From Chara braunii (lineage: Eukaryota; Streptophyta; Charophyceae; Charales; Characeae), in NCBI GenBank assembly GCA_003427395.1, contig BFEA01000747.1, forward strand, positions 489,085 through 539,833: 50,749 bases of DNA, written 5' to 3'. This document shows positions 41,321 through 50,749 of the stretch, piece by piece (within the stretch, counting starts at the first letter, position 1; each line of letters begins with the position of its first letter). The notes beneath the pieces are model-generated. The model searched no databases. It was not told the origin of the DNA and worked only from the letters and a program-made list of their open reading frames with translations. A program made the translations under genes and the position numbers.

Positions 41321-41910
41321 CAATACTCCTTGACTCACTTTTCCCCCTGTCTGGCATGTTGTCCAGACCGCGTGGTAGTAGCCCATGAGGTCCTATGAGA
41401 TGCTTGTCCACATTGTCTCCCAAAATTCTTTGGGTAACCCATCTATGACCGGGGTCCTTTCCTCTTCCATTTCTATTAATGCCATCCATATTTCGTCCTT
41501 CGTCAGGGGCTTGTCTAAAGCATCTCTTTGTTGCTCTATGAGAGTTTTATTTAATGGACGCAAAAAATCTTCAATTTCCTCTATTCGCTGTGCTCTAGGT
41601 AAATTTCCGCATTCTGATGTAAGTAGGGTCTGGCAGAAGTCCCTTGCTATTTTTGTGCAGGCTGCTGTGAATGTGTGTAAGGGACCTTGGTTGCATATAG
41701 GGTCTTCCAAGGCCTCAATTATCGATCTTTTCGACTTAGCTTTGGCCATTGCAAAGAACCGTGCATCCATTGCACCTTCCATGTTGTGCTTAGAGAGCTT
41801 CCTCCGGATTCTGACTCCTTGCCATCAGTGTTCCATATATCCTAGAAGGCGGGCTTCCAGGGTTTGAATGGTGTTGGCTATCTCGGCTTGTTGCACACTG
41901 TCTTTTGTGT

Positions 41911-42241
41911 CTTCCTCTTGTCGTTGCAGTTGCCGCAGTTGGTATTGTAGGTCCACACCTCTTCAGCGTGGTGTTGCTTCGCGAGAAGTTTGGAGTATTT
42001 ATTACACTTGCGGCCTAGAAATACTAGGCCGTTGTTGAACAACACTATTTTGTCACGGATCTGGTCTCTCTGTTCTTGCCAGAAGGACCATACTTGTCTT
42101 CCTCCTGTCGTTGCAGTTGCTGCAGTTGGTGTTGTACGTCCACCTCTTCAGCGTGGTGTTGCTTCGTGAGAAGTTTGGAGTATTCATTACACTTGCGGCC
42201 TAGAAATACTAGGCCGTTGTTGAACAACACTATTTTGTCAC
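41911..42241 (-). repeat. Segmental tandem duplication in the outer LINE
   Basis: Bases 41911-42056 recur at 42098-42241 with about 185-187 bp offset and a few differences (including a 2-base indel). Both encode the endonuclease-RT linker (EYSKLLTKQHHAEEVDVQHQ-like). The copies are diverged, so this is probably a real old duplication, though an assembly join between copies is possible. Confidence 0.85.
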
Positions 42242-43354
42242 TGAAGCGTTCGATGGTCAAAAGGGATGTATTGAGTTTGTAAAATCCCCTGCCCTGGTCT
42301 GATTTCTTTCTAAATGAGAATATGGCGATACATTTTGCGTGATCCAGGTTGGGGTAAGAGCTACGAGGGAATATCTCTGCTATTTGAAGGGGCCCTTGTA
42401 TTTCTTCTGAAGTTAGGGTCAGGTCAATACGGGATTTCGATGCTTTTCCGTACAGTTCTTGCGGAAGCATGTGAACCGGCGATCGGTGGGGAATTATCTT
42501 TTGAAAGTATTAAAGTGGTTAGAGATTGTGATAGCTCGACGATGATTCTTTCGTCATTTTGTACATAGATTGGGCAAGGTGTTGGAATTTTCCATCTGTC
42601 TAGCCAGCGGCCCGTGGCAGCGTTGAAATCGCCCGCTAGGATCGTTGGGATGCCCGTTGGTAGCTTGGTTTTTAGGGACTCAAAGAAGCTTTGGCGTGTT
42701 GTCGGCTCGTTTGGAGCATATAAATTCAAGATATTGACTACTTCTAGTTCCAGCATTGCCAGTAGATAAACCCATCTGCCTTCTTCTTGATCCGCAGACC
42801 ACCTCAACGTCTCTACCCGTGTGTCGGGGGGGAGCCAAATGGCGACGCCCTCGCTACGTGGCCAGGGGGCATGACCCCTATAGGCCTGGTGTGGCCAGAT
42901 TTCTGTGTATGTGGTTATGCTCCGGGCTATCCATGAGATGAGTTTCTTGCAGGCATACTAGATATGAACATTCTCTTCATCTATCCCTTTAAGTTGGTCC
43001 AAAATTGCTTGTCTTTTGGGTTGTTTCGTTGAGGCTAGTCCGTTTACGTTAAGTGAGCGTAGGTTGAGGTCGGCTTGTTGTTTGCAAAGATTCCAAGCCT
43101 TATCCCTACCATATAGTGCATCCACAATGTTTATCTTTATTAATACTTTTTAGTGCTTTTTTCCTACGTTGCGACTTGTACTCACCCTGGGATTTTTTTG
43201 ATGACTTTTTTTTTTTTTTTTACCCCGTACGGGGGCGTACAAGACGTACGGGTTCCCGACCTGTACGTTTCGTACGGAAAGGCCCTGTACGTGTACGTTC
43301 GGTAACGTAGCTTTTTTGTATTTGCTTCTGTATTTTTACATGGGCAGCCACTTT

Positions 43355-46300
43355 TTAGTATCCAGCATTCTGCAGTGTGCCATTTCTGAGCAACTTCACC
43401 AGGAAGGTGTTGATGTCGGCTATCGACGAGAGGTCTCCCGACTTGATTTTTAACAATTGCAGATCCTTGACAGCTTCCTGGTCCAGCCATCGCAGGCCCT
43501 CTGATGGCGAATGGTTATAACGCAGGAAAATGTCATGGGCAGCCACTCTATGCTGCCTATGTGATATCAGCAGGGCTGAGGTGACTCCCTCGGGAAGCTG
43601 TTGATGGATCAGTTGAGAGATCTCTGTTCTCCGGAGTGCCAGACCTTCTGCCCATGATGTGAGTGAGAGGAAGGAGGAACGGCCCTTTATGGTTACCTCT
43701 CCATGTGCCGCCCCTGGAGGAACAACAAGGCCCACTTTCCAAGGTTCGTCTTTTTTCCTCACCGGCAGGAATGCTATGCCTTTATCCGTGGGCGCTCCGT
43801 TAGAAGGTGCTCTTTCTAATAGGTGGCAGAGTTTTTGTCTCTTGCTAGTGAGTTCCAACTCCGGTTTTTTTTCGGGGGGGGGGGGGGGGGGGCGCTTTTG
43901 GTTGGCTTTGTTGCACATGTGGAGTGGTCGGCTTCCAAGCTGCCAGCGCCAGGCAAAGGCCCTCTGAAGTGCTCGTCTCTGTTTGTTCTGTTCTCCCTTC
44001 TTTCGGGTCTCCCCATTTGCCAGGTCCAGATCATCCCCTTGCTGGTCTCTTTTGTCTTTGTCTACCTGGTCTGACTTGTTCCGTGTCTGCTATCCCCCTC
44101 CCACATTCTCGATTGCCCGCTGTTGTGACTGCCTGTTCATGTCTTCCGAATCCCTTGCAACTCCCTTCAGTACAAATTGACCCTCGCCCCTTAATCCCTC
44201 ATTCAGCACTCTTTGTTTTCTCCCTGGGGCCTGTTGCTTTTTCCTTGTATGTCCCGCTGTGTCTCTTCGTCCCTTGAGTTAGTGGCGCTGTCATTCGTTT
44301 CCTCCTGTCCCTCCTGTCCCTCCTGTTCCTCATGTCTATCCGGGTCAAGGGTTGGGGGTTGGAAGCGGACGAGTACAATGTTGAGTGATTTTTGGCAGAT
44401 GTCTTGCCAGTAGATCCCGTCTGGCAGGCCAGAGCCTTCTGAAGACTTGCACTGCTTTCCAGCATGGGAATCAGTGCCCTGTACGCTCCGTCCCAGAATT
44501 CATCATTTCCTTTTCTGTATTTCATGTGGAGGCTTTCCATCAGCCAATCCGCCACTTCTTGCAGGCCCAGTTCTGGCGATCAGATGTCCCCTTCCTGTCT
44601 CTTATACACATCTAGATGTGTATAAGAGACAGGTGTTTATCTCTATTTCAATTGGTGTTTGGCCGAAGGCTTCCTCGAAAAGGTCCTTCATTGGTTTTCC
44701 TCTGTGGGGTCGCCATAGTCTCCCTGTCCTCCCTTTAGAGCCGCCGAAGTGTCATTTGTTTGGTGTGGTGTGCTGATTGTGTTAGACTTCTTACTCTTGA
44801 GTTTCGATTCCTTTTGCTGTCCTCCACATCTCGTTTGCTCAGTCAGCAGATTCCCAGTTGGCAGGTATTCCATCGCTACCGGGCCCAAGCCCTGTTTTTT
44901 CTGTTTCTTGTACGATAGCTTGAGTGGCATGTTTGGATGCTTGTCTCTCTCCTTGGGGGCTGTCGGCAGTTTGGGATCTGATGTTTTTGTTTCTGGCTCC
45001 GTGTTGAGGGGAGGGGCCTTTTTGGGCTTCTTGAACTCCTTTTGAGGGGGGAGGGGAAGGGGGGGGGGGGGTCCAATCGTTGGGTGGCCTGGTGGTCCTA
45101 CATGGGTCCCAACGTCCTTCCCAACTCCAGCCTTTAGTTTGTCCTTTGGGGTCAAGATCCTCTAGAAACACCCAGCCCTCATGACTCGGGTCCACTATGT
45201 ACCACCTGTTGGGTCTGTGTGGGTCACGTTGGAGGCAACCTGCTGTTGGGCCCCTTTTGTTGGGGTGCTGGGGGCAGGCCGATTCCGTGATCAAGTGCCC
45301 GTACGCCCTGCAATTGAAGCACTAGGACCTGAACTTATGCGCTGTGTGAATTTGATAGACTTTCCCTCCCATCCTGAAAGGGACAATGTCGTCTATGGAG
45401 AAGGGCTGGTCTTTGGGAAGGTCCAATGCCAGCATCATGTACTCGTCCCTTTTTGCGACACAGGAGGGGAGTGGGTCGATGAAGTCTATGATATTGTACT
45501 GTTGGCCGAAATCGTAAACACAGGCAGCCTGCACTTCAACCGGGATATGTCTCCAACTCCACCCAGAAAAAAAAATCATCAATTGTTCCCTTTTCTCTTC
45601 TGGGCTCAATTTCTTTGGTTGCCAAGGGGAGATGCGCACGTCTGACCTCTCCCTTCTGAGTGAAGAGGCTGAAAACTGTGAATACCGTTGGTGAGAGGGG
45701 TTGGATTAAAAAGAATTATTGGACCGCCTTGGCACTGCCTTTCATCTCTTCCAGGCGTTTGCAAATCCATCTTATTTTTATTGCAATGTTGACTGATTTT
45801 TTAGCAACGTTTCGATGGAACAACCAGTTGCTTGCATGCTTAATGTAGACGTTATCTCTTGCTTCCAGTTTATCGGTAGGGTATGTCTTTATCATTGTTT
45901 TTCTTCCTCCTTGGTCCACCACTTGATTTTCTGAGGGGAGGAGAAAAAGGTTGAGAAAGTACGCCCTACCAGATGAGAGGTTACGAAGGGGTACATTCAA
46001 CACTTGTCTTTCCTTGTTGATCTCCAGGGGAGTCACGTTTGATGGCGAGGGTTTTCTCCTGAATTGTGTTCCCAATTCATTGTGCCCATGAGGCTTTTGT
46101 TTCTCCGTGGCTGTACTTTGTTCCATCTTGGAGAGTTCTTTTTGTTTCTTACACTGTGTGTTTTTCCTCTTCTGTCAGCAGTTCCTCGTCGCCCACACCT
46201 TCCTCTTCCATTTCTACTTCCTCTCCTTCCTCACCCTCCTCTGTATCCATTATCAGGTCTTGATCTGGGGATGTTCCTTCCGGTGTCGTGTTCCCTTTTC

Positions 46301-46611
46301 TTTGGCGGTCTTCTGCCCTGGTGGTCAATGTTTGGTCAGACGCCACCTTGGTTTTCTCTTTGTTCGGATTCCCTGGCAGGTGTGGTCACTGGTGTTGGCT
46401 TAATTGTTCCTCTCCTTGGGCGGGGGGGATTGCATTCTGTTGCGGGGGGGAGAAGGGTTGTTTGGGGGGGGGGAGCCTTCCTATTCATCATGTTCATCGG
46501 TCTTCCATAAGGGCTCATTGCCAGTTGTCTGTTCAGGTTGTGCCTCATGGCCCCCTGCGAAAATATGAGGGATCCTGCCCCCGCTGGCCCTCTTGTGTAC
46601 CCTAATTCCAT
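43355..46611 (-). pseudogene. Outer LINE (E), ORF1
   Basis: From the probable start at 46611 (GSLIFSQGAMRHNLNRQLAM), through LNLFLLPSENQVVDQGGRKT and YIKHASNWLFHRNV (45716-46126), HIPVEVQAACVYDFGQQYNI (45322-45639), a zinc-knuckle-like CFNCRAYGHLITESAC preceded by TAG in place of Trp, a Pro-rich linker, EVADWLMESLHMKYRKGNDE (44199-44555), to KKDEPWKVGLVVPPGAAHGE (43355-43918). It is collinear with the middle LINE's ORF1 but much more diverged and broken in several frames. A sequencing adapter interrupts it at 44595, with apparent loss of about 30 codons there. Confidence 0.82.
44595..44632. other. Nextera mate-pair junction adapter (artefact)
   Basis: The 19-base transposase mosaic end CTGTCTCTTATACACATCT is followed directly by its exact reverse complement (44614-44632). 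This 38-bp palindrome is the circularisation junction adapter of Nextera mate-pair libraries. It is not biological sequence, and the bases on its two sides need not be adjacent in the genome. Confidence 0.98.
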
Positions 46612-47637
46612 TTTGTGCTTCTGTGATTTTGCAAGTTATTTTTTGTGAAAAAAAAAAAATCTTGTATTGTCTGTGTTGTCTGTGCTGTCTGTGCTATCTA
46701 TGTTGAATTTTTTCTTTGGGTTGGAATGATTGGTCTACGATTGTCTTGGTAGTTAGCTTCGCTGGCTTTGGGGACCCTGGGACTCACACCACTGGCTGGG
46801 AGGCGGGCTGAAAGGAGAAAGGGTCTGGGCTAGGGGAGGAACGGAAAGGTTGGGGGGTACTTGTCTGACTTGTCGTTTGCTCGTTTCCTGCCTTGTCTTT
46901 AAAGTCCTCCTTCCACCGGGTGGAGCTGCTCTTCTGTCCTTCCGGCTATTTTGATATTTTCTTTTCTTTCTGCTGCCACTTCCGCGAACCTCATAACCGA
47001 CCTCCTTTCAACCCTCCATGAAGAACTGTGGTCTTTGCTCCTCTACTCCTTTTTTCCTTTAATCTTGGATATCTCATCCGGCCATGTCTTTTGTTGTAGG
47101 TTTCATCCCTGCTTGTTTGCTATTATCGTCACTTTCTGTCTCTTTGTTGTCTCTGTCTCTTCGCCCAGATCTTTCGTCCCCGTCAAGTCTCTCTTCAACT
47201 TGGTCTCGCTGATACCAGTCGATGTTGTTGCCTTGTTCTTTGTCTGTCACTGTTCCAATCGAATTTTCACCTCCTTTTCAAAGGTCTCCACTGTTCATCC
47301 GTTTTTCCGAGTTGCTCTCCTTCGCGCACTTCAGTTCTGCCAATGGCTTACTCCACAGCGACTCTTCAGGCACCTGCTGATGTCGGTGCCCTTCCTCACC
47401 CTTTGCCACGTGTCGAGAAGCATAGCGGTTTTGGAGTCATAAGCGGAACCCCCTGTCCAGATGGTCGCATCCGGTTGAAAATCGGTTGTCACCCCCTTCC
47501 AGGGAGCCTAGAAGGCTTACAAATTATTTCTGATTCTGACGAGTACGGAGGATGTAACCAACTGGCGCGTGGCAACTGTTGCCGCCCACCAAACTTTGCC
47601 AAAATTGACAAACTCAGGCCATATTGAAATTCAGGGG
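46612..47637. other. Probable outer LINE leader and unassigned sequence
   Basis: An A run (46649-46661) and TGTCTGTGTTGTCTGTGCTG-type repeats (46668-46700) are followed by a strongly pyrimidine-rich plus strand to about 47340 (purine-rich on the LINE's coding strand). The minus strand there is partly open and highly charged, which could be a LINE 5' leader. I see no host gene. The plus-strand 163-codon hydrophobic frame (46951-47442) follows from the T-richness. Confidence 0.4.
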
Positions 47638-47800
47638 GCCGCCTTCACTTAGGGCGGGCTCATGCTTGCTGAAAGGGCCCTACAGGGGTATGCCGAGTAT
47701 CTAACTCGTAACAAGGCCTTGTCGAAGATCCATGCCCACATAGGGGTTCCAACAGGCATTGACACATATTTGCAGGCCGGCCTTCACTTAGGGCGGGCAC
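47638..47800 (+). repeat. Two GCCTTCACTTAGGGCGGGC hairpin modules
   Basis: The module seen in the gypsy LTRs (18653, 26522) occurs again at 47638-47659 and 47776-47798, each with GC-rich arms around TTCACTTAG. The flanking sequence is not otherwise that of the gypsy LTR, so these may be remnants of a related LTR family. Confidence 0.65.
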
Positions 47801-49384
47801 AGCACCTTTCCAACACTGCTGAGGTACTAAATCCTCACACAGGCGCGCATGAACCCCTCCTCCTTTCCCTACTCCCACTTGTCATCGCACCCCCCCGCCC
47901 CTCCTCTCCTCGAAGGTGCAAATGAGAATGGATCTTCCGCTAGAACATGGGGAGACAGGTGCTCATGAATAATGAGCCGTTCTCCCCCTCCTCCTTTCCC
48001 TCCTCCTCTCGCTTGTGGTGCTCCTCCTCGGGTTCAGTGAGATTTGCTCAACTACTCACCAAAGGTGCAAAATGAGAATGAATCTTCCACTAGCAGAGAG
48101 CCAAAACTCAAACGCGTGTGGAGAATTAGTCTATGTTGTATTCGAACATTGGGGGACACGGTGCGGCCCCGACACGAAAAGCTCGCAGAGAAACTACACA
48201 AAAAGTCGGCGCACACGAAAAGACAACCGGAATTAGAACGCGCGACCAGCCTCGCGGCGCCCCTCGCAAATCTGAATAGGAAACCCGGCTCCGGCCTTTC
48301 CCGACGTCAACGGCGACACCTACTCCACAAATCCGAGGAAAGGAAATTCCCTTGTCCTCGTGTGAAATGGCAGGCCCGAGTGGATGAACACCACCCAGTC
48401 AATCGAAAACCGTTGTTAGGTATGGATTCGAACGTCAGTCTGTGTTTCGACAGCCCTTCTTTTTTCCGCGGTTCCCGCACTGGTCTGTGTTTCGACAGCG
48501 CCTTTTTTTTCTGCGGTTCCATGATGTCATGTGAGGACCGGGTTACGCTTTAGCAGTATGAGAGAAATCTGGTAGCCTATTATTAGTGACTAAGAAGAGC
48601 GGAAGAAGTATCCCAGGGCAAGTCTGGGAGTCAATCCTTAGCCAGGACAAAAGGAAGCACAAGTTGAGTATACCGATGTAAATGTATTTGACTTGCCGGC
48701 GGAAAAGGAACCAGACTGATGTTTTCCAGAATGGAAGGAGCCAGGACCATAAGGAACTGTTTCCAGAACAAAAAAAATAAAAAAAAATGAAAAGGGATAC
48801 ATCCCTTAGATTTTGCATGTCGGCTTCTAACCCATCTTTTGGCTCTGTAGGGGTCTCCATACCAAATGCCTTTGACTGAGACATGGACCAGACCATGTTC
48901 TGTAGGACCGAGGGCCATTCTGACGGACTATGGGACCCTACAGAGCTGTTTCGTAGGCCCTGCCATGATTTAGAACTTTGGTGCACAGTCCGAGGGCCAT
49001 TGCAGTCTGTGTGTGAAGGGCCATCCCAAACATTCATTACAGACAAAATACACCCCCCTGCCCGCCCCCCTCCCCCCCCCCGGCAGTGCGGACAAAATAC
49101 CTTCCAGGCCTAGACAAAATATCTCCCAGGCCTAGAAAAAAACAGAATCTCAATATTCCTCCCAAGAACAGGCAAACCAGGACAACATGTATGGTGTTCT
49201 CTTGTCATGCATTCGTTTGACGCCCATTGTTTGTATGACCTCAGTGTCGTTATATGCCTTGGTTCTTGGTGTGGGACGTATGTCTCCATGCAAGGCATTA
49301 ACCTCTTTGAGTGTGTGTTACTGTGTATGATGTGTGACTGAGTTGGTGTAACGGATGCTAATGTGTGCAACTTGTGGTTTGCAG
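47801..49384 (+). other. End of CTF18 intron 3
   Basis: No gene recognised. It includes a 45-bp tandem pair at 48439-48528 (CTGTGTTTCGACAGC.C), an A-rich patch (48768-48792) and a C run (49057-49081). The last 150 bases have alternating GT-rich and TG-rich sequence; the acceptor is TTTGCAG at 49378-49384, although the upstream pyrimidine tract is weak. Confidence 0.5.
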
Positions 49385-49456
49385 ATTATTGATGAAATTG
49401 ATGGCGTCTCTAATGGAGCAGAGGGAAAAGGGGCGATTGATGCACTTCTAGATATT
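49385..49456 (+). CDS. CTF18: CTF18 exon: Walker B
   Basis: This 72-bp exon of 24 codons reads IIDEIDGVSNGAEGKGAIDA, then LLDI. IIDEIDG is the Walker B motif (four hydrophobics then DE), which supplies the catalytic Glu and Mg-coordinating Asp of the AAA+ site. The following GKGAIDALL is CTF18-like. It continues the RPNCL of the exon at 11594 without a gap (NCL-IIDEIDG), in phase 0, despite 37.7 kb between them. Acceptor CAG is at 49382-49384 and donor GTGAGT at 49457. Downstream exons (the RP.ICICND region and the rest of the AAA+ lid) are not recognised in the remaining 1.3 kb. Confidence 0.95.
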
Positions 49457-50749
49457 GTGAGTTGCTCTGTTTTTGGGTTGAAGGGAAGGGGAAGGAACTT
49501 TTGTTGCTATCATGCAATTGGAGGCTGGCAACCATCTCGACAGCTATTGAGATGCTGGAAACCTTGTCCAGTGTCCCTTACATCAAAAACTCACCCAACG
49601 CTTCCCTCCATGATGGTAGAGGGACACTGCGATGACAGCACTGATTAATCCTTCCAAGGAGGATTTACCACCACTCCACCCCTGTTCCTCTTGTCAGACC
49701 TCTGTCTGTACTTCTCCCCTATTCTAGTATTTGCAATGAACCTCGCAAGATTCAACTCAAAAGTACAACATGCAAATTGTAAAACACTCAGATGAAGCTC
49801 ACACAAGCTTGAGCGATGTCCATGAACGGTGCCAATTCGAAGTTCCACTCAATTACAACAATATACAATTGAAAAAGTTCGGGACTGAGCGGTCTGAACC
49901 ATTGCAACAGGACTCCGGTAAGTACCCGACTTCTCCCCCCTTCCGATCTGCTTCTCTCTCTCTCTCTCCCTCTTACTCTCTCTCTCGCCTAGTTGCACTG
50001 TTCATCCCTCAATGCTCCTCTTTGCTGTTCCTCGCTCACTGTTCCTCCACCGATGTCCTAGATCTACCCTGAATGCCCCTGCGGTGTGCCTTGCGGATCT
50101 CAGGTGGCCATGGTCACCGTTGGCTTCCACCGTCTCTGCCTGGCTATGGTCACCTGCAGCGTCCAAGGATATTGCTTACCTTCTTCCGCAGCACTATTTC
50201 TCCGTTCAGATCGCTAGTCCGCACAAGCTCCGGCAGCGCTTCCACAACTTTGCGAAATCAACAACTGACTGCGTTCCAACACTGTAGCCCAAAATATATA
50301 GTTGCAGTGGGCTGATTGTGACTGCTTCAGTCGGTACTGGCCTCCTTCGGCCTCTGCCTTGCGAAATTGCTATTTTGGGAAAGTTCCCGACTTTCTTGTG
50401 AGGCTGCTGCAAAATTGGAGTTTCGGGCACTTGACGTGCTCCTACAGGTACTGTACAGTACTGTAGCCTACCGGCCTGCAATCCTGATCCTACAGGCCCT
50501 GAGACTCTAATCCATCGGGGCCTTGAACTGGGATAATTCAGGACCCTGGAACCAGGACTGGGAAAGCTTGCAGCGTGAATCCATTCAATTTCCTCTTGGA
50601 CATTCTGGCCACCAATTCAATCCTTGCCTCCCTGTCGAGTGCATTGTCAACATCTACAATACTACAAGAATCGCTAACGTCATATCTACCGGCCCAGGTT
50701 GCGGCCCGGTCACCACCCGCGGACGGCCCAGATCGCAGGCCGATGAGAA
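49457..50749 (+). other. CTF18 intron following the Walker B exon
   Basis: No further CTF18 exon could be recognised with confidence. An open stretch 49764-49917 ends in a consensus donor (GGTAAGTACC at about 49917) and is noted as a weak exon candidate. A (CT)n-rich tract lies at 49951-49992. Near 50290-50340 the minus strand has CTATATATTTTGGG in a GGCC-rich context resembling the LTR promoters elsewhere in the window. Confidence 0.45.

Larger units (their letters stand above)
38466..43130 (-). pseudogene. Outer LINE (E), ORF2
   Basis: A worn copy of the same LINE superfamily. From 43130: NLRSLNVNGLASTKQPKRQA, a frameshifted endonuclease (C-L-Q-E-T-H-L-M-D near 42950, RWSADQEEGRWVYLLAMLEL, PTILAGDFNAATGRWLDRWK, SKSRIDLTLTSEEI), TPVIDGLPKEFWETMW, then the solo LTR, then LTLLYKNGERTNIRNYRPIT, FIDFEKVYDHVDWLFLSKCL, QRSVRQGDPIAPYLF and CSLFADDLTLTIEA (39641-40355). 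The thumb is in fragments between 38466 and 39640 and stops at LLKINNTFKNKH. It probably resumes at 27722. A 145-bp tandem duplication (41911-42056 and 42098-42241) lies in the linker. Confidence 0.85.

Noticed and set aside
46951-47442. Hydrophobic 163-codon frame resembling a membrane protein
   Set aside because: The plus strand is pyrimidine-rich, which forces Phe/Leu/Ser codons; there is no family match, and the antisense strand looks like a LINE leader.

Overview
This is a window of nuclear DNA from a plant-lineage eukaryote with very long, repeat-filled introns. A large-genome streptophyte alga of the Chara type would fit, but the species is an inference. The evidence is four plus-strand exons with consensus GT-AG borders and plant-like CTF18 motifs, a gypsy retrotransposon primed by initiator-Met tRNA, plant L1-type LINEs, a hAT-like MITE, SINEs, solo LTRs and a mitochondrial rRNA insertion. 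There is no operon structure and no bacterial gene set.

The only host gene I can support is the clamp-loader subunit CTF18 (plus strand). Its exons lie at 459-875, 4705-4791, 11594-11695 and 49385-49456. Each is a whole number of codons and all borders are phase 0. Joined, they run from the conserved WLKQWD block through a Gly/Arg-rich linker, Walker A, the NASDDR block and Walker B. The introns between them are 3,829, 6,802 and 37,689 bp. The gene continues beyond both ends of the window.

Intron 1 holds a solo LTR (2664-3539, 4-bp TSD). Intron 2 holds a decayed gypsy integrase/C-terminal relic (5811 to about 7060) split by a hAT-like MITE (6235-6749, 8-bp TSD), a GC-rich palindromic block (about 7090-7690), and an LTR-like repeat X (from 10020) carrying a mitochondrial LSU rRNA fragment (10130-10406). 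The first part of intron 3 holds microsatellites, minisatellites, LTR-like promoters, two SINE copies and a small TIR element. Next comes a chromovirus-like Ty3/gypsy element on the minus strand (17666-26614) with both LTRs and a PBS but several frameshifts. The region 26615 to about 47000 is a nest. An outer minus-strand LINE (ORFs 46611-38466, resuming 27722-27140) is split by a second minus-strand LINE (38466-31086 plus 28698-27723). That one is split by a 5'-truncated plus-strand LINE (28699-31077, TSD CACTATCA). A second copy of the solo LTR (40357-41320, TSD CAAT) also sits in the outer LINE. All transposon ORFs are broken by stops or frameshifts.

Two assembly problems are visible: a 38-bp Nextera mate-pair junction adapter at 44595-44632, and a 155-N gap flanked by identical 64-bp sequences (14286-14568). 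They limit how far local structure near them can be trusted. Nothing in the window looks like a new multi-gene system. The most notable items are the giant intron of a core replication gene, the datable insertion order inside it, the conserved 3' hairpin of the LINE family, and the NUMT.
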